NCBI RefSeq assembly: GCF_020520425.1
Contig: NC_079490.1
Span: 7,750,001 to 7,814,000 of the forward strand
Origin: Spinacia oleracea
Taxonomy: Eukaryota > Streptophyta > Magnoliopsida > Caryophyllales > Amaranthaceae
DNA: 64,000 nucleotides
Direction of reading: 5' to 3'
The position numbers and the translations under genes are program-made. Shown one piece after another: positions 9,367 to 20,475 of the stretch (its first letter is position 1; each line of letters starts with the position of its first letter). The notes under the pieces were generated by a model. It worked only from the letters and a program-made list of their open reading frames with translations, did not search any database and was not told the origin of the DNA.

Positions 9367-11788
9367 AGTTTGTAAAACACCAAATTCCTTTCCAGTTTAC
9401 GTTATGCAGACTAATATATTACCTATTTCTATAGTGAATAAGATAGAAAAGTGTAGTCGCAAGTTTCTTTGGAATAAAACTGAAAACAATAGGTACATGT
9501 CTAGAATTTCTTGGGAGAAGGTTACTAGTTCTATTGATAATGGAGGTTTGGGAATTCGTAGATTAAGGGAATGGAACCTATCTTTTATGGCAAAGTTAGG
9601 TTGGTCTATCTTGACTCGTCCGGACAAACTTTGGGTTAAAGTGTTTAAAGAAAAATATATTAAAAAGTCCAATTTTATGGATAGTATCCCAAATAGTAAT
9701 CAATCACCATTATGGAGGGAAATTCTTAAAGGCCGCGCGATTCTGAAAAAAGGATTGATTGTTAATATAGGAAATGGGAAGTCCACCTCCTTATGGTTTC
9801 ATCATTGGATTGGGGACGGTCCTTTGTATACTCTAAAAGATGTTAAAATTCCTGATTCAAAAGCCCATTGGTACGTTAATAGAATAATTCGAGGAGGAAA
9901 ATGGCATTTGGATGATATTATTCATTTAATCCCTAATCATATTAAAAACCTTATTCTAGCTTATCCTTTATGTACCAATGACAAGGAGGAGGACTTTATT
10001 AGATGGCAATATTCTAAAACTGGAGCTTTCACCATTAAATCTGCGTATTATATTCAGCTGCATGACTCGTTAAACTCTGTGGACAATAGACAATCATTCT
10101 GGAAGTCCATTTGGAAAATAAAAGTTCCTTACAAATACAGGATGCTGATTTGGAATTGTGCTCATGAGATTCTTCCTGTAGCCCAAGGTTTAAATAGAGT
10201 TATTCATCAGATTAGCCCTATTTTCTCAAGATGTCTTTCAGACCAAGAATCTCATATCCATTTATTCAGAGACTGTGCTCAATCAAGTGTTTTATGGTCT
10301 TTCATATTTCAGAGGATTTGGAATAATGAAAAATTTGATTTCAGATCTTTTTATAATCTTCAATGGAAACAATGGATCAAGTTTAATCTTTCTTGTTCTA
10401 TGAGATGGAAAGTTCTTTTTTCTGTGGCCATTTTTCATATCTGGACTTCTAGAAACAATGCTGTTTTCAGTTTTAAAATGAAGCATTGCTTTTCCTTATA
10501 CAATTCCTTTTTTGTGGATTGGAAAAGTACTAATTTCATTTTGCAGGGTAAGGATGTGAAACAGAATCAGATAGCTGGAAATTTTACTTTCAAATGGCTC
10601 CCACCAAAACCAGATTTCTTGAAGCTAAATGTGGATGGAGCGTGGAAATCCGTGACTGAAGCAGGAGGAGGGGGAGTTTTCAGAAGGCCTAATGGTTCAT
10701 GGTTTGTAGGCTTCTCATGTAAATTTAATGTTAGCTCTCCTCTAGCTGCGGAGCTGTATGCGCTCAGAGAGGGTTTAATCATTGCAAGGGATCTTAGCAT
10801 GGACAAATTGGAGGTAGAAACAGATGTTGTCCAGCTTAAGTTAATGTTGGAGAAAATGGATGAGAACAATTTCCATGAGCTCAGTCCCGTGCTGAAGGAA
10901 GTGGCTAATCTGTTAAGGCAGAACTGGATCATTACTTTCAATCACATTCCTCGTTTCTGCAACAAAGTAGCTCATGATCTTGCAGCACATTCTCTGGTGA
11001 TGGCTGTTGGCCACAAACTCCACTACATTATACCAGCCTGTGCAAAGGAGCACTACATTAAAGAATTTGAATTGACTAATCTTGAGTATGCAGAGTTTGT
11101 GAGAAGAGAAGCTGCAATGGGAATCATCAGTGCACCCCAAGCTAATCCTGCAGTTCCAGTAACTTCTTCAGCGGCACAAATTGTTTTTGGTTCAATAGTT
11201 TCAGATATCAAGCAGGCAGCAGATATTGCAAGTGGAAAACAAAACCTCAAACAAGATAAAGGGAAAGGCAAAATGTTCGAACCTTTTGTTGTTGGTGGAT
11301 CAACAGTCTCTAATCCCATAGAGATTGTTGAGCTAGAAGATGGTGAGGTGTCCAACAATTAAGAACAAGTGAAGAGCAGTTTTTGGGAAGACGCAGATGT
11401 GGTTTTATTGGAAAATGGCGTCAGAATATTTTGGTTGTTTTGTCTATAATTATGAATATAATAGTCTATGGAGGATGGTACAAAGATCAGCTGGAAACAA
11501 GTCCCCTTTTGAACAAGTTTTTGCGGGGTAAAGGGAAATTATCAGAACACCATCTTCTCAGTTGTATAAAGTAGTAAGGTTTTGTAAAGGGGTAAGCTTT
11601 TGCAGGCGTTTTGGGGTTCTTATCTCCATAATTCGGAGGGTTTGTAGTAATTGGGTAGTTTATTTGGGGGGTTTGTTAGGTTTATTAACGTATGTTTTAC
11701 CTCTAGAAGAGGTGGCTTTTGTAACAAACCCTTAATTTCGAAGTAATATAATCGTCTTGTTGCGTTAAAAAAAAGTTTGTAAAACACC
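9367..11788 (+). mobile_element. 5'-truncated L1-type LINE with 15-bp target-site duplication
   Basis: AGTTTGTAAAACACC occurs at 9367-9381 and again at 11774-11788, directly after a short A tail (GCGTTAAAAAAAA). The body, 9382-11773, begins inside the reverse transcriptase region and lacks ORF1, endonuclease and catalytic RT, as expected for aborted target-primed reverse transcription. The 3' end (AATATAA...GCGTTAAAAAAAA) is shared with the LINE at 12325-15376. Confidence 0.9.
9404..11362 (+). CDS. LINE ORF2 C-terminal part: RT thumb, zf-RVT, RNase H, 652 codons
   Basis: An unbroken frame covers the C-terminal half of an L1-type ORF2. Residues 1-75 match the RT C-terminal region (KFLWNKTENNRYMSRISWEK, GGLGIRRLREWNLSFMAKLGW). 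Near residues 235-310 lies a zf-RVT region (IWKIKVPYKYRMLIW, RCLSDQESHIHLFRDC). From about residue 405 an RNase H domain keeps its acidic residues (LNVDGAW, AAELYALREG, VETDVVQL, NKVAHDLA). Beyond it is a tail of roughly 110 residues that is not part of RNase H and ends in IEIVELEDGEV. There is no catalytic FADD box, so the product cannot retrotranspose itself. The apparent start ATG is simply the first internal methionine after truncation. The absence of stops suggests a young insertion. Confidence 0.8.
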   Translation: MQTNILPISIVNKIEKCSRKFLWNKTENNRYMSRISWEKVTSSIDNGGLGIRRLREWNLSFMAKLGWSILTRPDKLWVKVFKEKYIKKSNFMDSIPNSNQSPLWREILKGRAILKKGLIVNIGNGKSTSLWFHHWIGDGPLYTLKDVKIPDSKAHWYVNRIIRGGKWHLDDIIHLIPNHIKNLILAYPLCTNDKEEDFIRWQYSKTGAFTIKSAYYIQLHDSLNSVDNRQSFWKSIWKIKVPYKYRMLIWNCAHEILPVAQGLNRVIHQISPIFSRCLSDQESHIHLFRDCAQSSVLWSFIFQRIWNNEKFDFRSFYNLQWKQWIKFNLSCSMRWKVLFSVAIFHIWTSRNNAVFSFKMKHCFSLYNSFFVDWKSTNFILQGKDVKQNQIAGNFTFKWLPPKPDFLKLNVDGAWKSVTEAGGGGVFRRPNGSWFVGFSCKFNVSSPLAAELYALREGLIIARDLSMDKLEVETDVVQLKLMLEKMDENNFHELSPVLKEVANLLRQNWIITFNHIPRFCNKVAHDLAAHSLVMAVGHKLHYIIPACAKEHYIKEFELTNLEYAEFVRREAAMGIISAPQANPAVPVTSSAAQIVFGSIVSDIKQAADIASGKQNLKQDKGKGKMFEPFVVGGSTVSNPIEIVELEDGEVSNN

Positions 11789-12312
11789 GCCCTATTTAGC
11801 ATAAAACATAATTTTGAGTTGTCCAAAATTCGCTTTAATTTTTTTTAAAACGAGCCAGACCCGTCTGACCTGAAAGTGGGTCTAAACAATCTACCTAAAA
11901 CCCGTTGTTTTCAAATCGGGTCAGGCTAGCGGGTTGGGCTCAAGATGACCAGGTTATGATAAATCAAACTGGGAAACTCATTGTGTTATGATGTACTCCG
12001 TACTTATAAGTTATAACCGATTGCATAATAGAAATAAATTGACCTTTAAAATACCGCACGTTATAAAAATGAGTCCAGATTAAACGCTTGTTTTTATGGC
12101 AAGATGTGGACAATATTGTGAATATAAAGTGCACTTCAGATGTACTATGGCCTATGGAAAAGAAATTAAGTGAAACATGCTTATGTTAAGCATATTGGGC
12201 CAACCCATTATTGATAATTTGATAGTATTGGTCTAACCCAATACATTGGCTAATATACTCATCAACACTGTCCATTTTAAGGGATATGTACACGAGTAAT
12301 GAACTTGTGAGT
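11789..12312. other. Spacer between the two LINEs; GGGTC repeat
   Basis: It includes a short CCCGTCTGACC/GGGTCAGGC block (about 11850-11945) like the dispersed repeat elsewhere, then AT-rich DNA. No gene is visible. Confidence 0.45.
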
Positions 12313-15300
12313 AATGATAGTTTTGGAAATCTTTAGGGCATAGCATCACTGAATTCATTAAGGGATGTTTTCTCTCTTCAAAGATTCCATCTTCTATTAA
12401 TAACTCTTACCTTTACTTAATCTCCAAAGTTCTAGTTCCTGATTCTATGAAGGACTTTAGACCAATTGGTTTATGTAATTCGATTTACAAATTAATAACA
12501 AAGATCATTTCATCTAGGTTAAAACCATTAATGCCTAATGTTATTAGTCCCCTTCAATCTAGCTTTGTCATGAATAGGACTATAGATGAGAACATTATTA
12601 TCATTAAAGAGATGGCTCATGTTTTCCATAAAGCCTCAAAAAAGTCAAAGATGATGGCTCTAAAAATTGATCTTTCTAAAGCCTTTGATAGTATTGAGTG
12701 GAGCTTTATCAATGAAACTCTCACCATTTACTCTTTTCCACCACCTTTAGTTTCTCTCATTATGAATTGTATAACTACATCCTCTATCTCTGTCCTATGG
12801 AATGGACAAACAACTGAACAATTTCTCCCCTCTAGAGGTATTAGACAGGGAGACCCCCTCTCCCCTTTCATTTTTGTGCTATGCCTTGAAAGACTTTCCC
12901 AAATGATTGAACATAAAGTTAACATGAAACTTTGGAAACCCCTTAACATCTCTAAGGAAGTTACCATATCTCATCTGTTTTATGCTGATGATGTTTTTCT
13001 CTTTGGAAAAGCTACTACTCATAACATTGAGTGCATGAAACATACCCTAGAAGAGTTCAGGAAAACGTCAGGCCTCAAGGTTAATTTCAATAAATCTGCT
13101 GTTATTTTTCCAAAAAAAGTTGATTTCAATGTAAGATAGTCTATTAAACAAAACTGTAACCTAACTGATTCAACTAGTTTTGGAAGATATATAGGTAGTA
13201 CTATATCTGCTTTGAAGATGAAAAAAATGACTTTTATGACCTACTAGACAAAATTACTAATAAGATAAGAGGATGGCAAGCTAAACTCCTGAATATGGAT
13301 GGGAGGTGTACAATGATCAAATCAGTTCTCAATGCTTATCCACTTTATGCTATACAAACTTGTATTCTCCCAGTCACTGTCACCAATGAGCTTGAGTCTA
13401 AGTGTAAAAAAAATCTTTGGAATAAGGTGGACAGATCAAGATATATTCCTCGTACCAATTGGGATAAAATTTGTGATCCCATTAATAAAGGTGGGTTAGA
13501 GATTCGAAATTTGAAAAGATGGAATATTGCTTTTATGGCAAAACTAGGTTGGAAAATTCTAACTCAACCTCATAAACTTTGGGTTAGAATCCTAAAATCT
13601 AGATATTTAAAATATTCAAATTTCTTAGACAGTAACCAGTCCCTTTCCTCTTCTGCCTTGTGGAAGGATATTCTAAAAGGTAGAGATGTGATAAAAAAAA
13701 AAGGCATGATAATCAACATTGGCAATGGGAAGGACACTTCCTTATGGTATCACCACTGGGTTGGGTTTTCACCCTCTTTACAAATTACCAGACATTAGGA
13801 TTCCTGATAGTAAGGCTCACTGGAGGGTTTCCAATATAATAAAAAATAATCTTTGGGATCTGTCACAGATCAAACATCAGTTGCCCGATTCCATTTGTGA
13901 TCTTATTCTGGCCATGCCCCTATCAACTCTCACTTCCAGAAATGATAGTATAAGATGGACCCATGATAAGAGTGGCTCCTTCTCAATTAAAAGTGCTTAT
14001 AATTCAACATATGTTGATAGGAATATTAATTGCACTATTCAGATTTGCTGGAAAAAACTTTGGAAAATTGGTGTCCCATACAAGTACAAAATGCTTTTAT
14101 GGAATCTCTGTCATTCAATTCTCCCAGTAGCTGATATCCTAGCTAAGAAAGTCACAGGTTTAGATCCTATCTGTATTAGATGTTTTGATTCATTAGAACA
14201 CCATCTTCACCTTTTCAGAGATTGCTATAGTACCTCAACTCTTTGGTCTATGATTTTTCAATTTCAGGTCAGTCTTTTGACTTAGAGCATAACCATTTCT
14301 ATACTAAAAATTGGGATGATTGGATTAGTTATAATCTATCAGGCTCTGCCCAATGGAAGGTTATTTTCTGCATTGCTATCTGGCATATTTGGTCCTATAG
14401 AAACAAAGCTGTTTTTGATTCAAAAATGGGGAATGCTTCCTCCTTTTACAATAAATTTTGGGTGGACCTTAAATGTACTAATCATGTGAGACATATGGAT
14501 AAGAAGATTGCAGTGTCTGACAAAGGAAAAGAAGTGGCTAGCTCCTCAAACATGATGATTGATCAGCCAAGAGCATGGGCACCTCCACAGAAGGGTTGTT
14601 ACAAACTGAACACTGATGGGTCCTGGGTCTCCATTAACAATGCAGGTGGTGGTGGTGTCATCAGGTGTAAAAAGGGAAATGGGAAATTGGCTTCTCTTTG
14701 AAATTCAAGACAATAGGACCAGCTTCAGCAGAACTTTTGGCAATCAAAGAAGGCCTCCTTATTGCTTGGGGAAGGAAGATAACAAACCTGGAACTTGAAA
14801 TTGATGCAGAGATTCTAAAGAAGATGCTTGAGAAACCAGAAGACTACCATGACCACCAGCTTGGTGCAATTCTGGTGGATGTGAGTGCCTTGCTCAAAAG
14901 AGAGTGGAGTGTAACAATATTACATGTGAAGAGAGACATTAATGGCGTGGCACATGAACTTGCTGATATTGGACGCACAATGGATGGAGAACGCACTTAT
15001 CACTTCCAGCCACCAAAGAAGGTGCTGCAGACTTATTTCCAGGAAATCCCTTCACCAGGAGAAACCTAATCCTTCCTTTGACCTTTCATCCACGAACTCA
15101 GAAGTATTTTGTTGTATGATATCTAATCTAATGCTTACTACAAGTGACATTTCTAATCGGTTAGGGTATGTCAGTGGCATGATGTGTTGTAATATAGGTT
15201 GCCATCTAATCTTTTGCGTAGTTAATTCTGTCAGCTATGGTTAGATTTGAAGGTTTTTGGTCTGATCAGGTCCATAGTTGGACGCTGCTTTTGCTAGTGT

Positions 15301-15388
15301 TATTCAAAAACTATATATATTCCGTTGGAACTATTTCTAATGTAATATAAGCTATCTCCATTTCTGCGTTAAAAAAAATGATAGTTTT
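12313..15388 (+). mobile_element. Second 5'-truncated LINE of the same family, 12-bp target-site duplication
   Basis: AATGATAGTTTT flanks the element (12313-12324 and 15377-15388), the second copy directly after CTGCGTTAAAAAAAA. The body, 12325-15376, starts within the fingers of reverse transcriptase and ends in the same 3' tail as the LINE at 9382-11773. This copy is longer but decayed. Confidence 0.88.
12330..15069 (+). pseudogene. Decayed LINE ORF2 (RT, zf-RVT, RNase H)
   Basis: The RT frame runs open from about 12330 to the stop at 13139 and contains DFRPIGLCNSIYK, ALKIDLSKAFDSIEW, GIRQGDPLSPFIF and the catalytic FYADDVFLF. After a stop and frameshift the thumb continues at 13295-13798. 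Another frameshift leads into the zf-RVT part (13719-14285, with YKYKMLLWNLCH and HHLHLFRDC), then 14243-14701 (KLNTDGSW start of RNase H), then 14698-15069 (AELLAIKEGL, LEIDAEIL, NGVAHELA). At least four lesions break the reading frame, so it is inactive. Its resemblance to the frame at 9404-11362 is strong throughout the shared part. Confidence 0.88.
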
Positions 15389-15598
15389 TTTTTTTGACAA
15401 CTTAAATGATATATCCGATTAAATGATGTATACATTATGTATACATTTTCAAGTTTTAACAAGAAAGTCAAACTGTTTTCTGTATAAATTATCAAAATCA
15501 TAGAGTGTTTGGTAATAAAAAAAGATACAGAAATAGGTGGTTAAAATGATGACGTTTTACGGTGTGTTAACTTAAACCACGAAGGAGACTAGCAATTA

Positions 15599-15877
15599 CT
15601 CCACCCGCCCCAAATTATTCGTTGTAGAATTGTTACGGTTTTATGAGATAAATTATTGTAACCTTATCTATTATAGTTTAATAAGAAAGTAGGTAAGATG
15701 AAAGATAGTGGAAGAAAAAAAATTATTGAATGTGAGAGCATGTGAAGCTATAACTTTTGATAGTGGAAAAAGAGAAATAATAAATTATAAATGGTGTCAT
15801 GTCATAAAAGTAGTATGAAAAGAAAATTAGGACAGACGAAAAAGAAAAATGCGACTTTTAATTTTGGAAGTAGAGAG
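15599..15877. mobile_element. Old Stowaway-like MITE (279 bp)
   Basis: It begins CTCCACCCGCCCCAAATTATTCG and ends TTTTGGAAGTAGAGAG, with TA on either side (15597-15598 and 15878-15879). The two ends are imperfect inverted repeats. The interior has the usual AT-rich style of the CTCCATCCGTCCCAAAAT family of plant MITEs. Its right end is repeated at 17100-17121. Confidence 0.5.
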
Positions 15878-17121
15878 TATAGAGGAATGAGCAAAGGATG
15901 ATGGATTCTCATTGAGTATTGAAAGTATTTATACAAAGTACGAGCTACATATTGTTAGGCATCTAGGTTACACAAGTAGTTGTAACGGAAGATAAGCATA
16001 GCTATAATCTAGGAGTTTAGTATATCTACAGCTAGGATATTGTTGGAGTATATTGAGATTGACATGGAATCAGTCAATCCTTATCACGCCCCCTCAAAAC
16101 GGTCGGCCAGGACGAGAGACCGATTTTGCGAACCAAGGAGGAGAATGTAGCTCGTGATAGTGGTTTTGTGAGTGCATCCGCCAACTGATCATGTGTTGAA
16201 ATGTAGGTGACTCGGAGCTTTCCAGATTGGATATTCTCCCGAACAAAGTGGTAATCTAGACCAAGGTGTTTCATCTTCGAGTGAAAAACCGGATTAGCAC
16301 TTACATATGTAGCACCAACATTGTCACAGTATATGACTGGTGCAGCAGTAGAAGTAATGCCAAGTTCTTGAAACAGATTCTTAAGCCATAGAACCTCAGT
16401 TGTGGCATTAGCTACCGCTCTATATTCTGCTTCAGTTGAAGAGCAGGCTCGTGTGCGCTGCTTTTTGGAGGTCAAAGATATTGGGTTTTTGCCAAGGTAG
16501 ACAATATAAGATGTGGTCGAGATATAGTCATCTTTATCACGAGCTCAATCCGAGTCAGAGTAGGCGTGAAGACTAAGAGGAGAGTCTTTGTGCAAGGTGA
16601 GACCCATATGAGAAGTACCATTAAGATAGCGTAGTAGACGGCGAACCGATTGCATATGGTCGTTGGTAGGACGTTGCATATATTGAGCTAGCTTGTTTAC
16701 AGTAAAAGCAACATCGGGTCTTGTAAGGCTTAAGTATTGTAGACTTCCAATTAAGGCCCGATATTCTGTAGGATCAGATAAAGGCTCACCTTGTATTGAT
16801 AAAGGAGGATGTGTGGCGAGAGGAGTTGCAACAGGTTTTGCATCTTCCATGTTAGCCTTACAAAGGAGCTCAGCAATATACTTTTCCTGACTTAGGAAGA
16901 GGCCATTAGGATGTTGCATCACCTCAACACCTAGAAAGTAGGATAATTCACCTAAGTCTTTGAGAGAAAACCGAGAGGAGAGCATGGCAACAAAGCTTTC
17001 AAGTACTTGTGGGGTATTACTTGTAACAATTATGTCATCAACGTAGACTAGGAGATAGATAGTGGAACCTTGTGCATGAAGAGTAAATTCTTGTTGGAGT
17101 AATTTTGGAAGTAGAGAGTAT
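15859..17121 (-). mobile_element. Ty1/copia 3' fragment flanked by a perfect 22-bp direct repeat
   Basis: The body, 15881-17099 on the - strand, carries the end of RT, RNase H, a polypurine tract (TTTTGAGGGGGCG) and about 206 bp of 3' LTR (starting TGATAAGGATTG at 16086). The LTR stops shortly after a TATA box near 15925 instead of reaching a CA end. TAATTTTGGAAGTAGAGAGTAT is found at both 15859-15880 and 17100-17121. The fragment thus lacks gag, protease, integrase and both normal termini. Confidence 0.75.
16074..17099 (-). pseudogene. Copia pol remnant: RT end and RNase H
   Basis: Reading leftward, the frame starts within RT at LLVYVDDIIVTSN (the catalytic YVDD box). It continues through FSLKDLGELSYFLGVEV, the connection (EYRALIGSLQYLSLTRPDVAF) and RNase H (HAYSDSD, SSTEAEYRAVANA, IYCDNVGATYVSANP, DQLADALTKPL) to the stop at 16074. 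One nonsense codon interrupts it near 16543, where the usual SDADWAGD reads SDSD-stop-ARD, a TGG to TGA change. Otherwise the frame is intact, so the copy is not very old. Confidence 0.85.
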
Positions 17122-18109
17122 TTTCTTCAATCATGACACATTGGGTTAGCCCAACACATGATACAAAGAGTATTGAGCCAACACATAGTACATCACGACA
17201 CATTTGGTTGGCTCGATATACACAACATAAGTATCTATCTATTGGGCGCAGTGGGTAGAATATAGCAATACTCCATATCATAACTTGAGCCGGTATTAAT
17301 GTTAAACCATTTAAACTAGTGTTCAAAAGTTAGTTCCCACTTTCTTTTGTGGATTTATTTAATGGCCGTAGTGGAAAAGTTTGAAAGTATGGCTAAGGAG
17401 CCTAACTAGGTGTTTCTTGACCTTTCCCGTAATTGGGAAGTCAAATAAGTTAATAAGTTAAAGAAAAAACGGGGCACAATTATAATGTCTTAAATACAAA
17501 ATAATAAATAAAATGTACTTATTTATACATATATGAAAATAGAATTTGAAATACATTAGACTTTATGCTAAAAATAATTTTGATTTTTCTATTTTGATGA
17601 TGAAACATATGACATTAACAAGTATTTTGTTATTTTTTTTATTTTTGTTATTTTTGTTTCAAGTACCATTAACTATTAAGTTGGTCAGAAGAAGAAAAAA
17701 TTTTGTGAAAACTACTATTTTTTTTTTTTGTGAACATGTGTTTATATAATTGACACTTATAAATACTACATTTTCATGGTGAAACGTGCAAGCCATAAGT
17801 AAAAGACAATTTAAGGGATAAATATTTATCTTTTATTTTTAAAAGTATTTAACCAATAAAAAAATTCCCCATAAAAACTTATTAATATATTTTTAGATAA
17901 TTTTTATAAAGAGTAATTAAATTAATTATTTAAAACTGGATCACATTTTCAAAACTCTTAATTAACATTTATTTAAAATATTTTTTTGACTTACTAAGGT
18001 TACTTTAAATCATTTACGGATTTAAAAAAAAATCATTTACGAGTAATTATTATTTATAAAAACAAATTATATAAAACTATTTAATAGGAACGAAACCAAA
18101 ATAATCAAC
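17122..18109. other. AT-rich spacer; no gene seen
   Basis: Includes a run of TTGGGTTAGCCCAACAC-type words (17148-17230) and low-complexity AT stretches. From about 17952 it is the left arm of a duplication whose partner is at 18992-19125. Confidence 0.4.
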
Positions 18110-18580
18110 TACTACCTCCGTTCCTTAATGTTCTTTACGCTTTGGAATATGTGTCTAAAGTGTGAAAACTTTGACCGTGAATTCTCACTGTTATATACAT
18201 CAAAATGTTATCATGTAAGATCTTGTTAGATTGATCTCATTATGTATTTTCAAAATATCAAGTTTTTATAATTTTTTCACATACGGAAATGGATATATAA
18301 GTCGTTAAATATTGCATTGGAGTCCGTGCAAATAGTAAGCGTAAAGAACATTAAGGAACGGAGGTAGTATGTGGTAAATAAAATCACTTTTTAGGTAAAA
18401 CATTTACATTAAAACTATTCAACTTGTTTTTTTTAGTGGAATTCAACTTTACTCCTCAAATGTTGTCATACGAATATTTATATTTTACTAAAATTGTGAA
18501 TGACCAAGGAAAACTTATACCTAAAAATGGTACTACTTTTTTTATTATGAATGTTGCATAACTTATAATACCTTTTAAAA
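17952..18580. repeat. Duplicated segment, copy A (contains a Stowaway insertion)
   Basis: TTAATTAACATTTATT...AACAAATTAT...ACCAAAATAATC (17952-18107) and the continuation TGTGGTAAATAAAATCA... (18370 onwards) match 18992-19320 in the same order and orientation. Copy A is interrupted by the 256-bp MITE; copy B is not. Confidence 0.7.
18110..18369. mobile_element. Stowaway MITE with perfect 31-bp terminal inverted repeats
   Basis: The body is 18112-18367 (256 bp), with TA target duplications at 18110-18111 and 18368-18369. The ends start CTACCTCCGTTCCTTAATG and stay perfectly complementary for 31 bp (through TTCTTTACGCTT). Copy B of the flanking duplication has the uninterrupted site (AATCGATTATGTGGTA), which confirms the insertion borders. 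There is no coding capacity. Confidence 0.93.
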
Positions 18581-18589
18581 TTTTCTACA

Positions 18590-18775
18590 GAAGATTGTAG
18601 GAGACGTCTTCTTGCTTTTGGTGTTCTTTTCGTTGTCACTCCTATATTTCTTTGGGTTTCTTTTTCCATTGTGGATCCGGATGTCCCGCTTTGTACGGTC
18701 GACACGTGTGTTATTCCACGTGGTCGTGGGTTGCACTGCTATGTCGTTTTGTGCCGCTTGCGTGCATCATTGACG
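18590..18775 (+). other. Possible exon fragment, unidentified
   Basis: Following a pyrimidine tract and TACAG, one frame reads RRRLLAFGVLFVVTPIFLWV with one hydrophobic segment, then PDVPLCTVDTCVIPRGRG and a stop near 18770. It could be a captured gene piece lying between the two copies of the duplication. No family is recognised and it may be chance. Confidence 0.2.
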
Positions 18776-18991
18776 ACAGCATAACTGACGACTCTCTAGG
18801 TTTTGCTTCACTCTGGGCTATTGTGTTTTTCACCGTCGACTTCTTTTTGTGTTTTCCGTCACTCGGCTAGACAAGTTGCGATATTTTTTGATATCGGTCT
18901 CCACGTTTGACAACTTAGTGTTCCTGACGGTGTATTACTGGTTGACCGTGTCTGCTCCTGTTCGAGATATGGAACCGAGTCTATTTGATTT

Positions 18992-19320
18992 TTAAAATTC
19001 TTAATTAACATTTATTAAAAATATTTTTTCTAGACTTGCTAAGATTACATAAAATCATTTACGGAGCAATTATTTTTAAAAACAAATTATAAAAAAATAT
19101 TTAACGGGTATATAACCAAAATAATCGATTATGTGGTACATGAAATCATTCAATTACGTGGTACATTGAATCATTTGTTAGGTAAAAAATTTACATTAAA
19201 ACTATTTAAATTAACTTGTTTTTTTTAATTTAACTATTTATGGTTAATGAAAATTGTGAAGGACCAAGATAGGTTTGTGTAAAAAAAAAGGTACTCGTAC
19301 TACTACTGTTCGTAATTATA
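18992..19320. repeat. Duplicated segment, copy B (MITE-free)
   Basis: This is the partner of copy A at 17952-18580 in direct orientation, diverged by small indels. It retains the pre-insertion sequence ATAATCGATTATGTGG where copy A carries the Stowaway MITE. Confidence 0.7.
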
Positions 19321-19575
19321 ATGAAAATGAGAACTAATTTTACACCTTAAAAGTAAAGCAAAAACTCATTAAAGTAAATCGTATTAACTCAAAAGTAAAT
19401 AACTAAAATGTAAAACTTCTTAAACTTAAAATTAGTTTCGTGCCCCGTGCAAGGCACGGACTGTGCATAAATTTAAGCAATTTTAAACAATAAAGTGCTA
19501 AATTGTGGATCAATTTATTATAACAATTTTTTACATCAAAATTGTGCCACGTGGGAAGTGTATATTCATACTTAT

Positions 19576-19875
19576 GGCTAGTTTGGTTGACAACTTGATA
19601 TGAGATTCCCATATGAAGTTGTAATTCAATTGGAAATAACTTCATTTGTTCAATTTTTGTGAATTTCCTTTAATTGTTTGGTGGACAACATGAGAATTAA
19701 AAATTCCTATCAATAATGATTGACCAAGGGGTGTAAGGTAATTTACTTCCCATGAATTTAAACTTCCTATCTATAAATTCGACCGTTTTATGTCAATCAA
19801 ACAACTACCCTACTTATAAAATCTCACCCAGATTTCCACTTCCGCCATTTGTAGTGTCAACTAAACACCCCCTTA
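19576..19875. mobile_element. Candidate MITE with GTTTGGTTGAC termini
   Basis: The left end GGCTAGTTTGGTTGACAAC and right end GTGTCAACTAAACACCCCC are imperfect inverted repeats of the type seen at the ends of plant hAT or Tourist elements. No clear target duplication was found. Confidence 0.35.
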
Positions 19876-19976
19876 GTAATTTAACAATTTGCAATTGATC
19901 TGAAACAACTACTCCAACATCATGTAATTTCACACACTAGACAAAGTGAACATTAGCATAAATACTCCATTTTTTT

Positions 19977-20475
19977 TATAGGAAAAATCATCAAACAAAA
20001 ATTGATTTAATGAGTTATAAGTAGCTACATTCAAAATTCGACTCGAAAAATCATCCTCCCAAATTCTACGACCGAACTCCCAACATTGCAAGTGAGTCAA
20101 TTCATGGGCTTCGTTATTATTACTAAGCTCGGCTTGACAATGGATCAAAAAACATTAACAAAGCTACACCTTAGTTATAAAGTATCATGTATAATGAGAT
20201 CAAAATTATTACTTCTTATGGTGTTGTGCTTCGAAGCATGATTCACCAACAAAGTCACTCTCTACCAAAACACTATTCATCCTTTTTTCCAAAGCCAACT
20301 TGAAACCCCAAAAAATGGTATTCCCGTCTCTCACACTCGACTCCAACTTTTCCACACTCGAATCACAACAACCTCCACGACCCAACCCCGAGCCAACATC
20401 ATCAAGCATCCCGACATCAACAATCACCTTGAAATACCCCGCAGGCCCGCACCAAGTGCCTCCCAAGTCATAGGC
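19977..20475 (-). pseudogene. RNase H-like (RVT_3) relic
   Basis: On the - strand, 20466-20209 reads GPAGYFKVIVDVGM then KRMNSVLVESDFVG, the pattern of the RNase H core of plant LINEs and related domesticated genes. Further left, 20148-19930 gives NNNEAHELTHLQCWEFGRR and IWEDDF, typical of the C-terminal part of such domains. The pieces are in different frames, the conserved D-G-A is altered to D-V-G, and a central E region is missing. It is a fragment with no partner RT nearby. Confidence 0.5.
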
